Below, piece by piece: positions 18,301-27,396 of a stretch of 64,000 bases of DNA (position 1 is the stretch's first letter; every line of letters begins with the position of its first letter). The notes under the pieces were generated by a model. It saw only the letters and a list, made by a program, of their open reading frames with translations. It was not told where the DNA came from and did no database searches. The stretch is from assembly GCF_007992715.1 (NCBI RefSeq), contig NZ_BKAU01000010.1:1-64000 (forward strand), given 5' to 3'. This DNA is from Chitinophaga cymbidii (GTDB lineage Bacteria; Bacteroidota; Bacteroidia; Chitinophagales; Chitinophagaceae). A program made the translations under genes and the position numbers.

Positions 18301-18457
18301 CAACTTGTACGTCAGCGGCAAGAACCTCTACACCTGGACCAACTGGGAAGGCTGGGACCCTGAATCCCTCGATGCGGACGGCAATGCGGTGGGCCTCGTG
18401 ATAGGCGGCAGGCCGGTTTTAAGAGGCTTCACCGTGGGGTTAAACATCGTCTATTAA
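15386..18457 (+). CDS. SusC/RagA-type TonB-linked outer-membrane transporter (xylan arm)
   Basis: This is a 1023-residue outer-membrane transporter. After a signal peptide ending near LLAQ (about residue 45) comes a CarboxypepD_reg-like domain (about 48-122), then the TonB box/plug start EVVVVGYGTQRKKDLTGAV near 123-141. The plug carries the SusC signatures ILDGIQYTG and IDVLKDASSTAVYGAQAANGVILI. A 22-stranded barrel is expected in the rest. It lacks the N-terminal STN domain of the sigma-controlled SusC at 27473, which fits LacI rather than FecR control. With the SusD partner it should import glucuronoxylan fragments; the substrate is inferred from the neighbours. Confidence 0.94.
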   Translation: MKKTEKLQCRMSLLRRLICRPLTLVLLTACLFSGPVPLLAQDKTIRGRVTEDAGNPVAGASVMIKGTTKGTTTGGNGEFSLAAAKGAVLVFSMIGYANAEITVGDDDNINVTLTLSSTEIGEVVVVGYGTQRKKDLTGAVASVNLEGLKGAPNTNIGQHLQGTVPGLNVGVATSAGGTPPISIRGRVTLNGNQSVLIILDGIQYTGSLSSINPDDIASIDVLKDASSTAVYGAQAANGVILITSRKGRLNQKPRIAFSTAYTTQTPTVGKLKPYERENYLEYLKEAFYDRAYLGPDFTQPNPDFNIEDVADNSIRDAQGHLLPHNYNWFKEGTNTGSILETNLSISGGGDHVSYLLSGGLVDQKGFIINDKFKRKSIRANIETRPLSWIKVGLLSSGSFVNQDGAEPSFGSIQRMTPLIVPYDSTGKLIPFPMNTLEPNPFSTYYVDDHDRNNYYFANIYTDIDFPFLSGLNYRMNFGNNYRTTEHFFSSIYDAGQTGRAYKEYQNYYDYTFDNILTYTKNFGQHDITATLLYGAIKRKYNRTFSEARGFPRLTLSYNNLSQGTFQFAQSDAWKESLAYQMARVNYKFKDRYLLTATIRRDGFSGFARNYKYGTFPVLALGWIISEENFMKNISAINSLKLRAGYGVNGNQTSRYTSIARVTTSAAYVYGDGAPTAFGQQVTSLGNDDLKWERTKGINVGVDFAVFNNRLGGSLDFYQNNTYDLLYSVAIPNVTGFGSITTNLGQIRNTGFEAALTYDVIKSRDFSWTASLNFSTNKNQIISLTGVDADGDGKEDDLINSGLFIGKSISSIYDYQLDGIYQLNDERIPGFPVGSLRIVDQNKDNDITQASDRIFLGRQEPKYRVSLFQTFGYKGFSLTVFLNSVQGGKDGFLGNNNPSFFREDNTIRVNNLQGIDFWSPSNPNGKYPRNISGSRAKIEPNMWQDRSFVRLQDISLSYDFATTLLKKTKVQSINLYVSGKNLYTWTNWEGWDPESLDADGNAVGLVIGGRPVLRGFTVGLNIVY

Positions 18458-18460
18458 GAA

Positions 18461-20170
18461 ATGCGTAAAATTTTTTTTATGAAAACATTGTACCGGGTAT
18501 CGCTCATCATAATGCTCTGTTCGTTCGGGGTTTCCTGCAAAAATAATTTCCTGGATGAAGAGTCGCTGTCCTTCCTCAGCACTGACAACGCTTTCCAGAC
18601 GGCGGAGGACTTTCATGCTTCCATCAATAACCTGCACGCGCTGGTGCGCTCCGAGTTCTATACGTCTACGGACTGGCAGCCGATGCATTATCTCTACCGC
18701 ACGGACCTTGGCGTGGAAGTGCCCGTTGGCAGCAATCCCAATCTTTCCGCGGAATTTGGTCCGGATGGCACGCTGCCCAATAACCACTGGTCGCAGATAT
18801 ACAAGATCGTAGCGGAAGCCAATACCGTGCTTTCCCGCATTCCTGCTTCGCAGCTTTCGGAATCAGACAGGGTGTACTTTGAAGCGCAGGCAAGATTTTT
18901 CCGCGCCTTCGGCTACCGAACGCTGGCTTACCTGTTTGGCGGCGTGCCGCTGGTGCTGGAAGAGATCGTGACCGAGAAAACGGATTTTGTACGAGCTACC
19001 AAAAAGGAAGTGCTGACGCAGGTGATCGAAGACCTCCAATTTGCATCCACCAACCTGCCGGGCATCACCGTTGTGAAAGATGGCGAGATATCCAACCTGG
19101 CGGCTTATCATCTCCTCGCGGAGGTGTACCTGGCGGACGGGCAGTTTCAGAACGCGGTAAACGCGGCGACGGTGGTGATCGATGATCCGGCTACCGACCT
19201 GATGCGGAACCGCTTTGGCTCCCGGTCCACGGTGACGCCGGGAGATGTTTACTGGGACCTGTTCCAGTCGAAGAATCAAAACCGGAAAACGGCCAATAAC
19301 ACAGAAGCCATCTGGGTCATCCAGCTGGAAACCGATGTGCAGGGCGGATCTGCCGTGTCTACCGCCATGGCGGGCAACTACCAACTGGAACGGGTACACG
19401 TACCGCTTTACCGCGACATGCGGGTGAACGGCGTAGCGCTGTTCCAGTGGCCGATCGGGGATTACACCGGCGGGAGAGGCGTGGGCTTCCTGCAGCCTTC
19501 CCTGTATTTCGCGGACACGGTATGGCAAAGCGATTTCAACAATGATATCAGGAACGCCAACCATAATTTCGTGCGCGAAGTGGTGGCTACAAACCCAGGC
19601 AGCCCGTTTTTCGGGCAGGTGATCTCCACCAGCAATCCTCCTCCGGGCGCGGGCATCACTTTCCCTTCCAGGGTCTTTTATCCTTACCAGTCGAAAGCCA
19701 CCACGCCGTTCAATCACCCGGCGGGGCTGTATGTAGATCCCGGCTCTTCCGATCCCATCAAGAAATATGAACTGAAAGCCACTGCCGGCGGCACGTATGC
19801 GGACCAGTACATGTTCCGCCTCGCGGAAACTTACCTGCTGCGGGCGGAAGCCTACTTCGGCCTGCCGAATGCCGGCGCCGCGGCGCTGGACATCAATGCC
19901 GTGCGGTCAAGAGCGAATGCTTCGCCGGTGGATGCAGGGGACGTAACGATCGATTATATTCTGGATGAAAGATTAAGGGAATTGGGTGTGGAGGAAAAAA
20001 GGATGCTGACGCTGATGCGCCTGGGCAAATTATATGACAGGGTAAAAAGATGCAATCCCTTTTATGGTGTGAACATGCAGCCGCATTTTAACCTTTGGGC
20101 CATTCCGCAGGGCGAGATCGAAAGGAACAGGGGCGCAGTGCTGGAGCAAAATCCGAATTATAACCAATGA
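18461..20170 (+). CDS. SusD/RagB-type surface glycan-binding lipoprotein (xylan arm)
   Basis: This 569-residue outer-membrane lipoprotein lids the SusC channel. The first candidate start is the ATG at 18461. A second ATG at 18479 gives a cleaner signal peptide ending at the acylated Cys in GVSCKNNF and may be the true start. The SusD fold shows in the TPR-like helices (YFEAQARFFRAFGYRTLAYLF and LAAYHLLAEVYLADG) and the C-terminal blocks YMFRLAETYLLRAEAYF and DERLRELGVEEKR. It starts three bases after susC and overlaps the GH2 gene by four bases, so the genes are translationally coupled. Confidence 0.92.
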   Translation: MRKIFFMKTLYRVSLIIMLCSFGVSCKNNFLDEESLSFLSTDNAFQTAEDFHASINNLHALVRSEFYTSTDWQPMHYLYRTDLGVEVPVGSNPNLSAEFGPDGTLPNNHWSQIYKIVAEANTVLSRIPASQLSESDRVYFEAQARFFRAFGYRTLAYLFGGVPLVLEEIVTEKTDFVRATKKEVLTQVIEDLQFASTNLPGITVVKDGEISNLAAYHLLAEVYLADGQFQNAVNAATVVIDDPATDLMRNRFGSRSTVTPGDVYWDLFQSKNQNRKTANNTEAIWVIQLETDVQGGSAVSTAMAGNYQLERVHVPLYRDMRVNGVALFQWPIGDYTGGRGVGFLQPSLYFADTVWQSDFNNDIRNANHNFVREVVATNPGSPFFGQVISTSNPPPGAGITFPSRVFYPYQSKATTPFNHPAGLYVDPGSSDPIKKYELKATAGGTYADQYMFRLAETYLLRAEAYFGLPNAGAAALDINAVRSRANASPVDAGDVTIDYILDERLRELGVEEKRMLTLMRLGKLYDRVKRCNPFYGVNMQPHFNLWAIPQGEIERNRGAVLEQNPNYNQ

Positions 20171-22866
20171 GCCGGAGCATTTTTTATTTGCTGTTATGCA
20201 GCCTGTTGATGAACAGCGGTTGCAAAACTGAAGGATGGATAACAAGAGAACGGATCAGTATCAATGAAAACTGGCGCTTTTTCCGGTATGATACCGGAGC
20301 GGATAAACTGATATACGACGTACGCCCAGACGTGACGGACCGCAATGATAACGTGGTGGCCGATAGCCGGCCAACCGAATCAGTCGCCGTCACCGCTTCG
20401 GGCGAGGTATTGAAGAACTGGATACTCCCTTCCGGCAATGCTTTCATTAGCGACCCGGCCAAACGGCACCAGCGTCCGCCAGGCAATCCGGGTGAGGATT
20501 TTCCTTTTGTGCAAACGGACTTTTCCGACCTTGCATGGGAATCCGTGAACCTGCCGCATGACTGGGCCATCAAAGGACCATTCTATACCACGCCAGACGC
20601 CATTGTTGGCGGGGGAATGGGAAGATTGCCGGTGCACGGTGTGGCCTGGTACCGAAAGCGTTTAGACGTTCCCGTTAACGATAAGGGAAAACATATTTAT
20701 CTCGATATCGATGGCGCCATGTCATATGCCATGGTGTGGCTGAACGGCCACCTGGTGGGAGGATGGCCTTACGGCTACAATTCTTTCCGCCTCGACCTCA
20801 CGCCGTACATCCGGCCCGGCGGAGATAACCTGCTGGCCATCCGGCTGGATAATCCACCCAATTCCTCCCGCTGGTATCCCGGCGCGGGTATTTACCGGAA
20901 TGTATGGCTGACGAAGGTAAACCCCATACACGTAGCGCACTGGGGCACCTTCATCACCTCGCGGAACGTGTCCGCCTCCGCCGCCACCATCGATGTGGCC
21001 GTTCAGGTAGAGAACAAATCCGGCAACGATCAACAGATAGAGATCATCACAGACATTTTCACGGACGATAAAAAGGACGGTAAAAGGAAGGTTACAACAA
21101 TTCCCGCTTCCACCGCCACCATCAAAGCCGGCGAAACCTATAAAGCGGAAAGCACCATCACCCTGCAAAACCCGCTGCTATGGGGCCCGCCGCCATCGCA
21201 GCAACCGCACCTTTACACCGCCACCACAAAGATCATTATCGGTGGAAAAACAGTGGACGAATATAATACCACCTTCGGCATCCGCTCGCTGGTATTCGAT
21301 GCCGAAAAAGGACTGCTGGTGAACGGCGAACCCATACGCTTCCGGGGCGTGAACCAGCATCACGACCTCGGCGCACTGGGCGCCGCCTTTTCCGTCAGGG
21401 CCGCGGAGCGGCAACTGGAAATACTCCGCGAACTCGGATGTAACGCCATCCGCCTAGCGCACAACCCACCCACCCCCGAATTGCTCGATCTGACGGACCG
21501 CATGGGCTTCCTCGTGATCGATGAAATATTCGACAACTGGGAACGGAAAAAAACACCGCTTGATTTTCACCTCATCTTCCCCGACTGGCACGAGCAGGAT
21601 ACAAGGTCTTTTATCAGAAGGGACCGCAATCACCCCTCCGTGATCGCCTGGAGCTTCGGCAACGAAGTAGGAGAGCAGTACACAGCGGAACAGGGCGCCG
21701 CACTGGCAAAAAAACTCTACGACATCGTCATGGAAGAAGACAGCACGCGCCCCGCCACCGCATCTATGAACTTCGCGAAGCCGGACATGCCTTTCCCGCA
21801 GGTGATGGACATCCTGAGCCTGAACTACCAGGGTGAAGGCATCCGCGACGCCCCCGCCTACCAGCACCTGAAAGGGATAAAGACCTCTCCGCTGTATCCA
21901 GCATTTCAAAGTAAGTTTCCCGGCAAGCTGATCTTCAGCAGCGAAACCGCGTCTACATTAAGCACCCGCGGCACTTACCTGTTCCCCGTTTTTGACGGAA
22001 CCAGCGCGCCCGTCAGCGAAGGCGTGGGTGGAAACGCCAAGCTGCAACACGTAAGCGCCTACGAGCTGTATACCGCCGCATTCGGTGCTTCGCCGGACAA
22101 GGTGTTCGCTTCACAGGATCAACATCCTTACGTGGCCGGAGAATTTGTATGGTCCGGTTTTGATTATCTCGGTGAACCCACACCGTATTATTCCGCCCGC
22201 AGCGCCTATTCCGGCATCATAGACCTTGCCGGTTTTCCGAAAGACCGCTTTTACCTGTACCAGGCAAGATGGCGGCCGGAGCATAAAATGGCGCACATCC
22301 TGCCGCACTGGACCTGGCCGGAAAGAACAGGCGACATTACACCGGTGCATGTATTCACGGCAGCGGATGAAGCGGAACTGTTCCTGAACGATGTATCGCT
22401 GGGCAGGAAAAAAAGAGACGATTATGAATACCGTTTCCGTTGGGACAGTGTGATCTATCAGCCCGGCGTGCTGCGCGTGATGACCTGGAAGAAAGGCGAA
22501 GTATGGGCCGCGGATACCGTCCGCACAGCCGGCGAAGCCGCGCAATTGCAGCTGGCTCCGGACAGGAACGCCATCAAAGCGGACGGCAAAGACCTTTCCT
22601 TCATTACGCTCCGTGTGCTGGACAAGAACGGCATGCCCGTTCCGCGCGCGGATCACAGCATTCAGTTCGACATCTCGGGGCCGGGAGAGATTGTCTGCAC
22701 AGACAACGGCGATCCGGCGGACCTGGTATCTTTTTCATCACACGAAAGAAAAGCATTCAGCGGGCTGGCCCTGGTCATCGTCCGTTCCAAAGCGGCCGGT
22801 GATATAAAAATAACCGCCCGCGCGGCGGGTCTGCAACCCGCTGACATCATCATCCATGCACAATAA
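20167..22866 (+). CDS. GH2 glycosidase (beta-galactosidase/beta-glucuronidase-like), lipoprotein
   Basis: This 899-residue enzyme has a short signal peptide and a lipoprotein Cys19 (MNSGCKTEG). Domain order is a jelly-roll sugar-binding domain with a family-typical insertion (about 25-245), an Ig-like domain (about 255-375), a TIM barrel (about 378-690) and two C-terminal beta domains (a DUF4982-like one near 720-790). The acid/base is probably Glu500 (FGNEVGEQ) and the nucleophile Glu593 (FSSETAST). The xylan context suggests removal of a side-chain sugar, but the substrate cannot be decided between galactoside, glucuronide and others. It is coupled to the SusD gene by overlap. Confidence 0.88.
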   Translation: MSRSIFYLLLCSLLMNSGCKTEGWITRERISINENWRFFRYDTGADKLIYDVRPDVTDRNDNVVADSRPTESVAVTASGEVLKNWILPSGNAFISDPAKRHQRPPGNPGEDFPFVQTDFSDLAWESVNLPHDWAIKGPFYTTPDAIVGGGMGRLPVHGVAWYRKRLDVPVNDKGKHIYLDIDGAMSYAMVWLNGHLVGGWPYGYNSFRLDLTPYIRPGGDNLLAIRLDNPPNSSRWYPGAGIYRNVWLTKVNPIHVAHWGTFITSRNVSASAATIDVAVQVENKSGNDQQIEIITDIFTDDKKDGKRKVTTIPASTATIKAGETYKAESTITLQNPLLWGPPPSQQPHLYTATTKIIIGGKTVDEYNTTFGIRSLVFDAEKGLLVNGEPIRFRGVNQHHDLGALGAAFSVRAAERQLEILRELGCNAIRLAHNPPTPELLDLTDRMGFLVIDEIFDNWERKKTPLDFHLIFPDWHEQDTRSFIRRDRNHPSVIAWSFGNEVGEQYTAEQGAALAKKLYDIVMEEDSTRPATASMNFAKPDMPFPQVMDILSLNYQGEGIRDAPAYQHLKGIKTSPLYPAFQSKFPGKLIFSSETASTLSTRGTYLFPVFDGTSAPVSEGVGGNAKLQHVSAYELYTAAFGASPDKVFASQDQHPYVAGEFVWSGFDYLGEPTPYYSARSAYSGIIDLAGFPKDRFYLYQARWRPEHKMAHILPHWTWPERTGDITPVHVFTAADEAELFLNDVSLGRKKRDDYEYRFRWDSVIYQPGVLRVMTWKKGEVWAADTVRTAGEAAQLQLAPDRNAIKADGKDLSFITLRVLDKNGMPVPRADHSIQFDISGPGEIVCTDNGDPADLVSFSSHERKAFSGLALVIVRSKAAGDIKITARAAGLQPADIIIHAQ

Positions 22867-22878
22867 AAAATCAACAAT

Positions 22879-24186
22879 ATGGAATTTTTCAAAGGCATCC
22901 CCGTCATTCGCTATGAAGGCCGGGAGTCAGACAACCCGCTGGCATTCCGCTGGTACGATGCGCACAAAGTAGTAGCCGGAAAAACGATGAAAGAACACCT
23001 CCGCTTTGCATGCGCCTACTGGCACAGCTTCTGCGGAAGCGGAGCGGACCCTTTCGGCGAGCCCACGCACCTGTTCCCCTGGAATGAAAAAGCGGATGCG
23101 GTGGAAAGGGCCAAAGCGAAGGCCGACGCGGCATTTGAATTTATCACGAAGCTGGGCATACCTTATTATTGCTTTCACGATGTGGACGTAGTGGATTATA
23201 CGAACGATATCCACGGGAATGACAAGCGGTTGCAGACGATGGTGGACTATCTGCAGGAAAAGCAAAAAGCCGGCGGCGTGAAGCTGCTGTGGGGCACCGC
23301 GAATCTTTTTTCCGGCAGGCGGTACATGAACGGAGCCGCTACCAATCCCGATTTTCATGTGCTGGCGCATGGCGCCGCGCAGGTGAAAGCCGCGCTGGAC
23401 GCAACGATTGCGCTGGGTGGAGAGAATTATGTGTTCTGGGGTGGAAGGGAAGGATATATGAGCCTGCTGAACACGGACATGAAAAGAGAAAAGGAACATC
23501 TCGCTAAGTTCCTGCATGCGGCAAAAGACTATGCCCGCCAAAACGGCTTCAAAGGCAAATTCTTCATCGAACCCAAACCCTGCGAACCCACCAAGCACCA
23601 ATACGATTATGACAGCGAAACGGTCATCGGCTTTTTAAGGCAGCATGACCTGCTGAACGACTTCAGCCTGAACATAGAAGTGAACCACGCCACCCTCGCC
23701 GGCCACACCTTCACACATGAGCTGCAGGTGGCCGCGGACAATGGTTTGCTCGGCAGCATCGACGCCAACCGCGGCGACTATCAGAACGGCTGGGACACAG
23801 ATCAGTTTCCCAACGACATCAATGAGCTGACGGAAGCGATGATCATCATCCTCGAAGCAGGCGGCTTCAACGGCGGCGGCATCAACTTCGACGCGAAGGT
23901 GCGCCGGAACTCCGTTGATCCCGAAGATCTTTTCCACGCGCATATCGGCGGCATGGATACCTTTGCACGCGCGCTGATCACTGCGGACGCCGTGCTGCGT
24001 AAGTCAGACTATAAAAAGATACGGCAGGAACGCTACGCGAGCTTCGACAGTGGAAAAGGAAAAGAGTTCGAAGAAGGAAAATTATCTTTGGAAGCGCTGA
24101 GAACGTTTGCTATCGAGAACGGCGAACCTTCCATGAAAAGCGGCAAACAGGAATACCTGGAAAACATTATCAACAGATTCATATAA
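22879..24186 (+). CDS. xylA: Xylose isomerase
   Basis: This 435-residue cytoplasmic enzyme converts D-xylose to D-xylulose. Its length and sequence match the class II (long) xylose isomerases. Catalytic His100 and Asp103 lie in CFHDVDVVD, the family block WGGREGYMSLLNTD at 187-200, and metal ligand Glu231 in IEPKPCEPTKH. The gene follows GH2 by 12 bases and precedes uxuA by one base. It provides the entry of xylose released from xylan. No xylulokinase gene is in the window. Confidence 0.96.
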   Translation: MEFFKGIPVIRYEGRESDNPLAFRWYDAHKVVAGKTMKEHLRFACAYWHSFCGSGADPFGEPTHLFPWNEKADAVERAKAKADAAFEFITKLGIPYYCFHDVDVVDYTNDIHGNDKRLQTMVDYLQEKQKAGGVKLLWGTANLFSGRRYMNGAATNPDFHVLAHGAAQVKAALDATIALGGENYVFWGGREGYMSLLNTDMKREKEHLAKFLHAAKDYARQNGFKGKFFIEPKPCEPTKHQYDYDSETVIGFLRQHDLLNDFSLNIEVNHATLAGHTFTHELQVAADNGLLGSIDANRGDYQNGWDTDQFPNDINELTEAMIIILEAGGFNGGGINFDAKVRRNSVDPEDLFHAHIGGMDTFARALITADAVLRKSDYKKIRQERYASFDSGKGKEFEEGKLSLEALRTFAIENGEPSMKSGKQEYLENIINRFI

Positions 24187-24187
24187 C

Positions 24188-25351
24188 ATGTTAATGCATG
24201 AAACCATGCGGTGGTTCGGGCCGCATGATGCAGTTACCCTGCGGGATATCCGGCAGGCGGGTTGTGCCGGCGTTGTAACGGCGCTGCATCATATCCCCGT
24301 GGGGGACGTATGGCCGGTGGCCGACATTCAGCAGCGGAAATCCCTGATAGAAGCGGAGGGCATGCGCTGGACGGTGGTGGAGAGCCTGCCCGTTAGTGAA
24401 GACATAAAACGCCAAAGCGGGCACTATCATGCGCACATCGAAAATTACAAAACAAGCCTGCGCAACCTCGCCGCCTGCGGTATACAGGTGATCACCTACA
24501 ACTTCATGCCAGTGCTGGACTGGGTGAGAACGGACATCAGCTACACCCTGCCGGCCGGGAGCAAAGCGCTGTACTACCAGCACGCCGCCTTTGTGGCGTT
24601 TGACCTTTTCATGCTGGAAAGGCCAGACGCTGCAAAGGATTATGATGAACAGGAGATTTCCGCGGCACAGGCATGGCTGGAAAATCATACCGAAGAAGAG
24701 CGAAAAAACGTATTCCACAATGCCATGCTCGGCCTGCCGGGCAGCACGGGCCGTTTTACGCCGGACGAGATACTTGCTGCACTGGCAACCTACAAAGATA
24801 TCAGCGCCGGAAAATTGCGGGAGCACCTGTTTCATTTTCTGCGCGAAGTAGTGCCCGTAGCGGAAGAACTTTCACTGAAGATGGCCATCCATCCGGATGA
24901 TCCGCCTTACCCGGTACTGAGCCTGCCGCGTATTGTCAGTACAGAAGAGGATTTACGGGCAATTATAAACGCGGTGCCCTCGCCCGCAAACGGATTGTGC
25001 TACTGCACCGGATCGCTCGGTGTAAGGCCGGATAACGATCTCACCGGCATCATCCGGCGGCTGGGAGATCATATCCATTTCCTTCATCTGCGCAATACCC
25101 GTCGCGATAACTTCGGGAACTTTTTTGAAGCCGATCACCTGGATGGTGATGCGGACATGTTCGCCATCGTCCGTGAGCTGCTGCTCCTGATGAAACGCCG
25201 GAATACCGCGTTGCCGGTAAGGCCGGACCACGGCCACCAGATGCTCGACGACCTGCACAAGACCACCTATCCCGGCTATTCCTGCATCGGCAGGCTGAAG
25301 GGGCTTGCGGAGCTGCGGGGCCTGCAATTGGGCATTTCCCGGATGTTGTAA
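24188..25351 (+). CDS. uxuA: Mannonate dehydratase
   Basis: This 387-residue cytoplasmic enzyme dehydrates D-mannonate to 2-keto-3-deoxy-D-gluconate in glucuronate catabolism. The UxuA family is recognised from TMRWFGPHDAVTLRDIRQAG at the N-terminus, VVESLPVSEDIKRQ, the metal-site region MAIHPDDPPYPVLSLPRIVS, and YCTGSLGVRPDN near the C-terminal third. It is the last gene of the right arm, one base after xylA. Its presence shows that the glucuronic acid freed by GH67 and GH115 is catabolised. Glucuronate isomerase and KDG kinase are not in the window. Confidence 0.94.
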   Translation: MLMHETMRWFGPHDAVTLRDIRQAGCAGVVTALHHIPVGDVWPVADIQQRKSLIEAEGMRWTVVESLPVSEDIKRQSGHYHAHIENYKTSLRNLAACGIQVITYNFMPVLDWVRTDISYTLPAGSKALYYQHAAFVAFDLFMLERPDAAKDYDEQEISAAQAWLENHTEEERKNVFHNAMLGLPGSTGRFTPDEILAALATYKDISAGKLREHLFHFLREVVPVAEELSLKMAIHPDDPPYPVLSLPRIVSTEEDLRAIINAVPSPANGLCYCTGSLGVRPDNDLTGIIRRLGDHIHFLHLRNTRRDNFGNFFEADHLDGDADMFAIVRELLLLMKRRNTALPVRPDHGHQMLDDLHKTTYPGYSCIGRLKGLAELRGLQLGISRML

Positions 25352-25433
25352 AACCCTACTTTTTCCCGCTGTTATTATCTACTTAGGATTTTTTATAATA
25401 GTTTGCGTGCAAGAAACATCGCATATATTGTAA

Positions 25434-26027
25434 TTGACCAACAACCAGTCATACGACGAACATGCATTGCTTTCGCGCATTGCGGAGGGAGATGAAAAGG
25501 CTTTTACCGTACTTTTTGACCTTTACCTCGGAAAGCTCAAGCCTTTTGTTGAGAAGCTAAGCCCTTCACCCGCGGATGCCAGGGAGATCGTCCAGGAAAC
25601 TTTCATCCGGCTGTGGCTGAACCGGGACAAGCTGCCGCAGGTCACCAACATCGGCGGGTACATCTTCCGTATCGCGGCCAACCAGTACCATATGGCCGTG
25701 CGGAGAGCGCTGCTGCAGGACAAAACGCTGGACGGCTTTAAAACCACCATTCATCATTCCGCCAACCCTACGGAACGAACGGTCCGCCTCAACGAGCTGC
25801 AACGGCTGATCAACGAAGCGGTGCAGCGGCTGCCGGAGAAACGCCGGCAGATATTCCGGCTGAGCCGCAACGAAGGAATGACCATCGCCGAGATCGCCCG
25901 GGCACTGGGCCTTTCACCGAAAACGGTGAAGAATACCCTGTTCACTGCGTTAGCCAACATCCGCGAATATCTCGCCGCCGCGGGCGAGCTGGGACTTTGC
26001 TGGCTGATCTTTTGCCTGGCCGCATAA
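25434..26027 (+). CDS. ECF RNA polymerase sigma factor, FecI-type
   Basis: This 197-residue sigma-70 family factor has region 2 (EKAFTVLFDLYLGKL ... DAREIVQETFIRLWLNRDKL, about 19-68) and region 4 (LPEKRRQIFRLSRNEGMTI, then AEIARALGLSPKTVKNTL, about 128-170). The start appears to be TTG at 25434: a stop codon lies directly before it and no ATG fits the conserved N-terminus. A hydrophobic C-terminal tail of about 15 residues (GLCWLIFCLAA) is also present. It is paired with the FecR gene 60 bases downstream and very likely drives the SusC/SusD genes after it. Confidence 0.9.
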   Translation: MTNNQSYDEHALLSRIAEGDEKAFTVLFDLYLGKLKPFVEKLSPSPADAREIVQETFIRLWLNRDKLPQVTNIGGYIFRIAANQYHMAVRRALLQDKTLDGFKTTIHHSANPTERTVRLNELQRLINEAVQRLPEKRRQIFRLSRNEGMTIAEIARALGLSPKTVKNTLFTALANIREYLAAAGELGLCWLIFCLAA

Positions 26028-26087
26028 AAAAATATTTTTCCCGGGAATAGGCCCCCTTGCCACCGGGGCGCATCTTTATTACAGAAC

Positions 26088-27269
26088 ATGGAAAACAAAC
26101 GGTTATATGAACTGCTGGCCGCCCTCGCAGCCGGCCGGCTGACGGAACCTGAAAAAAAAGAACTGGCGGAGCTGTCGCTGGATGAATCCGGCGCGGAAGC
26201 CTTTCAGCGGCAGATCGCGGAATTGATGAAGGTGATGCCGGAGGAGGCGGTGGCGGATAAAACGGAATGGCTGACGTTGCTGAATGATGTGATGGCCACC
26301 GACAAAACGGCCGGAGCGCCTGTTCCCCTGCGCCGCGTGCATTCCCTGCGCCGCTGGGGCTGGGCGGCTGCGTCGGTCGTATTGCTGCTGACCGCAGGAG
26401 CTTATTTCCTGGCCTCGCGGGAAAGCGCCCCGCCGCAAACGGCCCGCAATACCATTATAGCGCCGGGCAGGCAGGGCGCCATCCTTACACTGGCCGACGG
26501 CAGTGAAGTGCTGCTGGATAGCCTGAAGAATGGGATCATAGCCCAGCAGAACGGCACTCGGGTGGTATTGCAAAACGGCCAGCTGGCCTATGACCGCTCT
26601 GGCGAAAGTTCCGGGCAGATCGCCTATAACACCATGAAAACGCCACGGGGCCGTCAGTTCAGCGTGATGCTCCCGGATGGAACGTTGGTCTGGCTCAATG
26701 CCGCCAGCTCCATTCGTTATCCCACTGTGTTCAACGGTAAAAACCGGACCGTTGAAGTCACCGGTGAAGCATATTTTGAAGTAACCGCCAATGCCAGCCA
26801 GCCTTTTATCGTGCAGGTAAAGGACAGGATGTCCGTAGAAGTATTGGGCACGCACTTTAACGTGAATAGTTATGAAGACAAAGAGGTGATCAGAACAACG
26901 CTTTTACAGGGCAGCGTAAACGTAAACGCCACTACCGGTTCCCGGCTGCTGCTGAAACCGTCACAACAGGCTTTGCTGCGGCAAAACGGTGTGCTGGACC
27001 TTGATCCGCATCCTGATATTGACCAGGTAATGGCCTGGAAAAACGGCATCTTCTATTTTGTGGATGCGGAGCTTCCCGAGATAATGGAACAGCTTGCGCG
27101 CTGGTACGATGTGGAAGTGAGATATGAGCTGGGTGTAAAAACACAATACTTTTCCGGCAAAATGCAGCGCAATATCCAGCTTTCGGAAGCGCTGTTCGTG
27201 CTGCGTATGAGCGGCGTGAACTGCCGGATAGAAGACAGGAGCATTATCGTCAGTCCTGGCGCCAACTGA
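26088..27269 (+). CDS. FecR family anti-sigma factor
   Basis: This 393-residue inner-membrane protein has a cytoplasmic N-terminus of about 90 residues, one transmembrane helix (about 94-110), a periplasmic FecR domain (about 120-270) with YNTMKTPRGRQFSVMLPDG, VWLNAASSIRYP and VTGEAYFEV, and a C-terminal DUF4974 domain (about 310-390). It holds the preceding sigma factor and receives a signal from the STN domain of the SusC encoded after it. This is the standard three-part trans-envelope switch in this phylum. Confidence 0.93.
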   Translation: MENKRLYELLAALAAGRLTEPEKKELAELSLDESGAEAFQRQIAELMKVMPEEAVADKTEWLTLLNDVMATDKTAGAPVPLRRVHSLRRWGWAAASVVLLLTAGAYFLASRESAPPQTARNTIIAPGRQGAILTLADGSEVLLDSLKNGIIAQQNGTRVVLQNGQLAYDRSGESSGQIAYNTMKTPRGRQFSVMLPDGTLVWLNAASSIRYPTVFNGKNRTVEVTGEAYFEVTANASQPFIVQVKDRMSVEVLGTHFNVNSYEDKEVIRTTLLQGSVNVNATTGSRLLLKPSQQALLRQNGVLDLDPHPDIDQVMAWKNGIFYFVDAELPEIMEQLARWYDVEVRYELGVKTQYFSGKMQRNIQLSEALFVLRMSGVNCRIEDRSIIVSPGAN

Positions 27270-27365
27270 CCGGGCGTCTGCCAAAACCAGCATCCTTATT
27301 TATTCATCAAACCGACTGTATATACTTATGACTGAAAATCTGTAATCATCTGTCCCGTATCCAAT

Positions 27366-27396
27366 AAAAACCGGGAACGATTGAGCCCGTTCCCGG
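27366..27396 (-). terminator. Perfect 9-bp hairpin between fecR and susC, T-tract only on the minus strand
   Basis: CCGGGAACG (27371-27379) pairs perfectly with CGTTCCCGG (27388-27396) around an 8-base loop. Five A residues precede it, so only the minus-strand transcript would have the stem followed by a U run. No minus-strand gene lies near. On the plus strand it may still slow or stop polymerase, or stabilise the susC mRNA 5' end. Confidence 0.45.
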
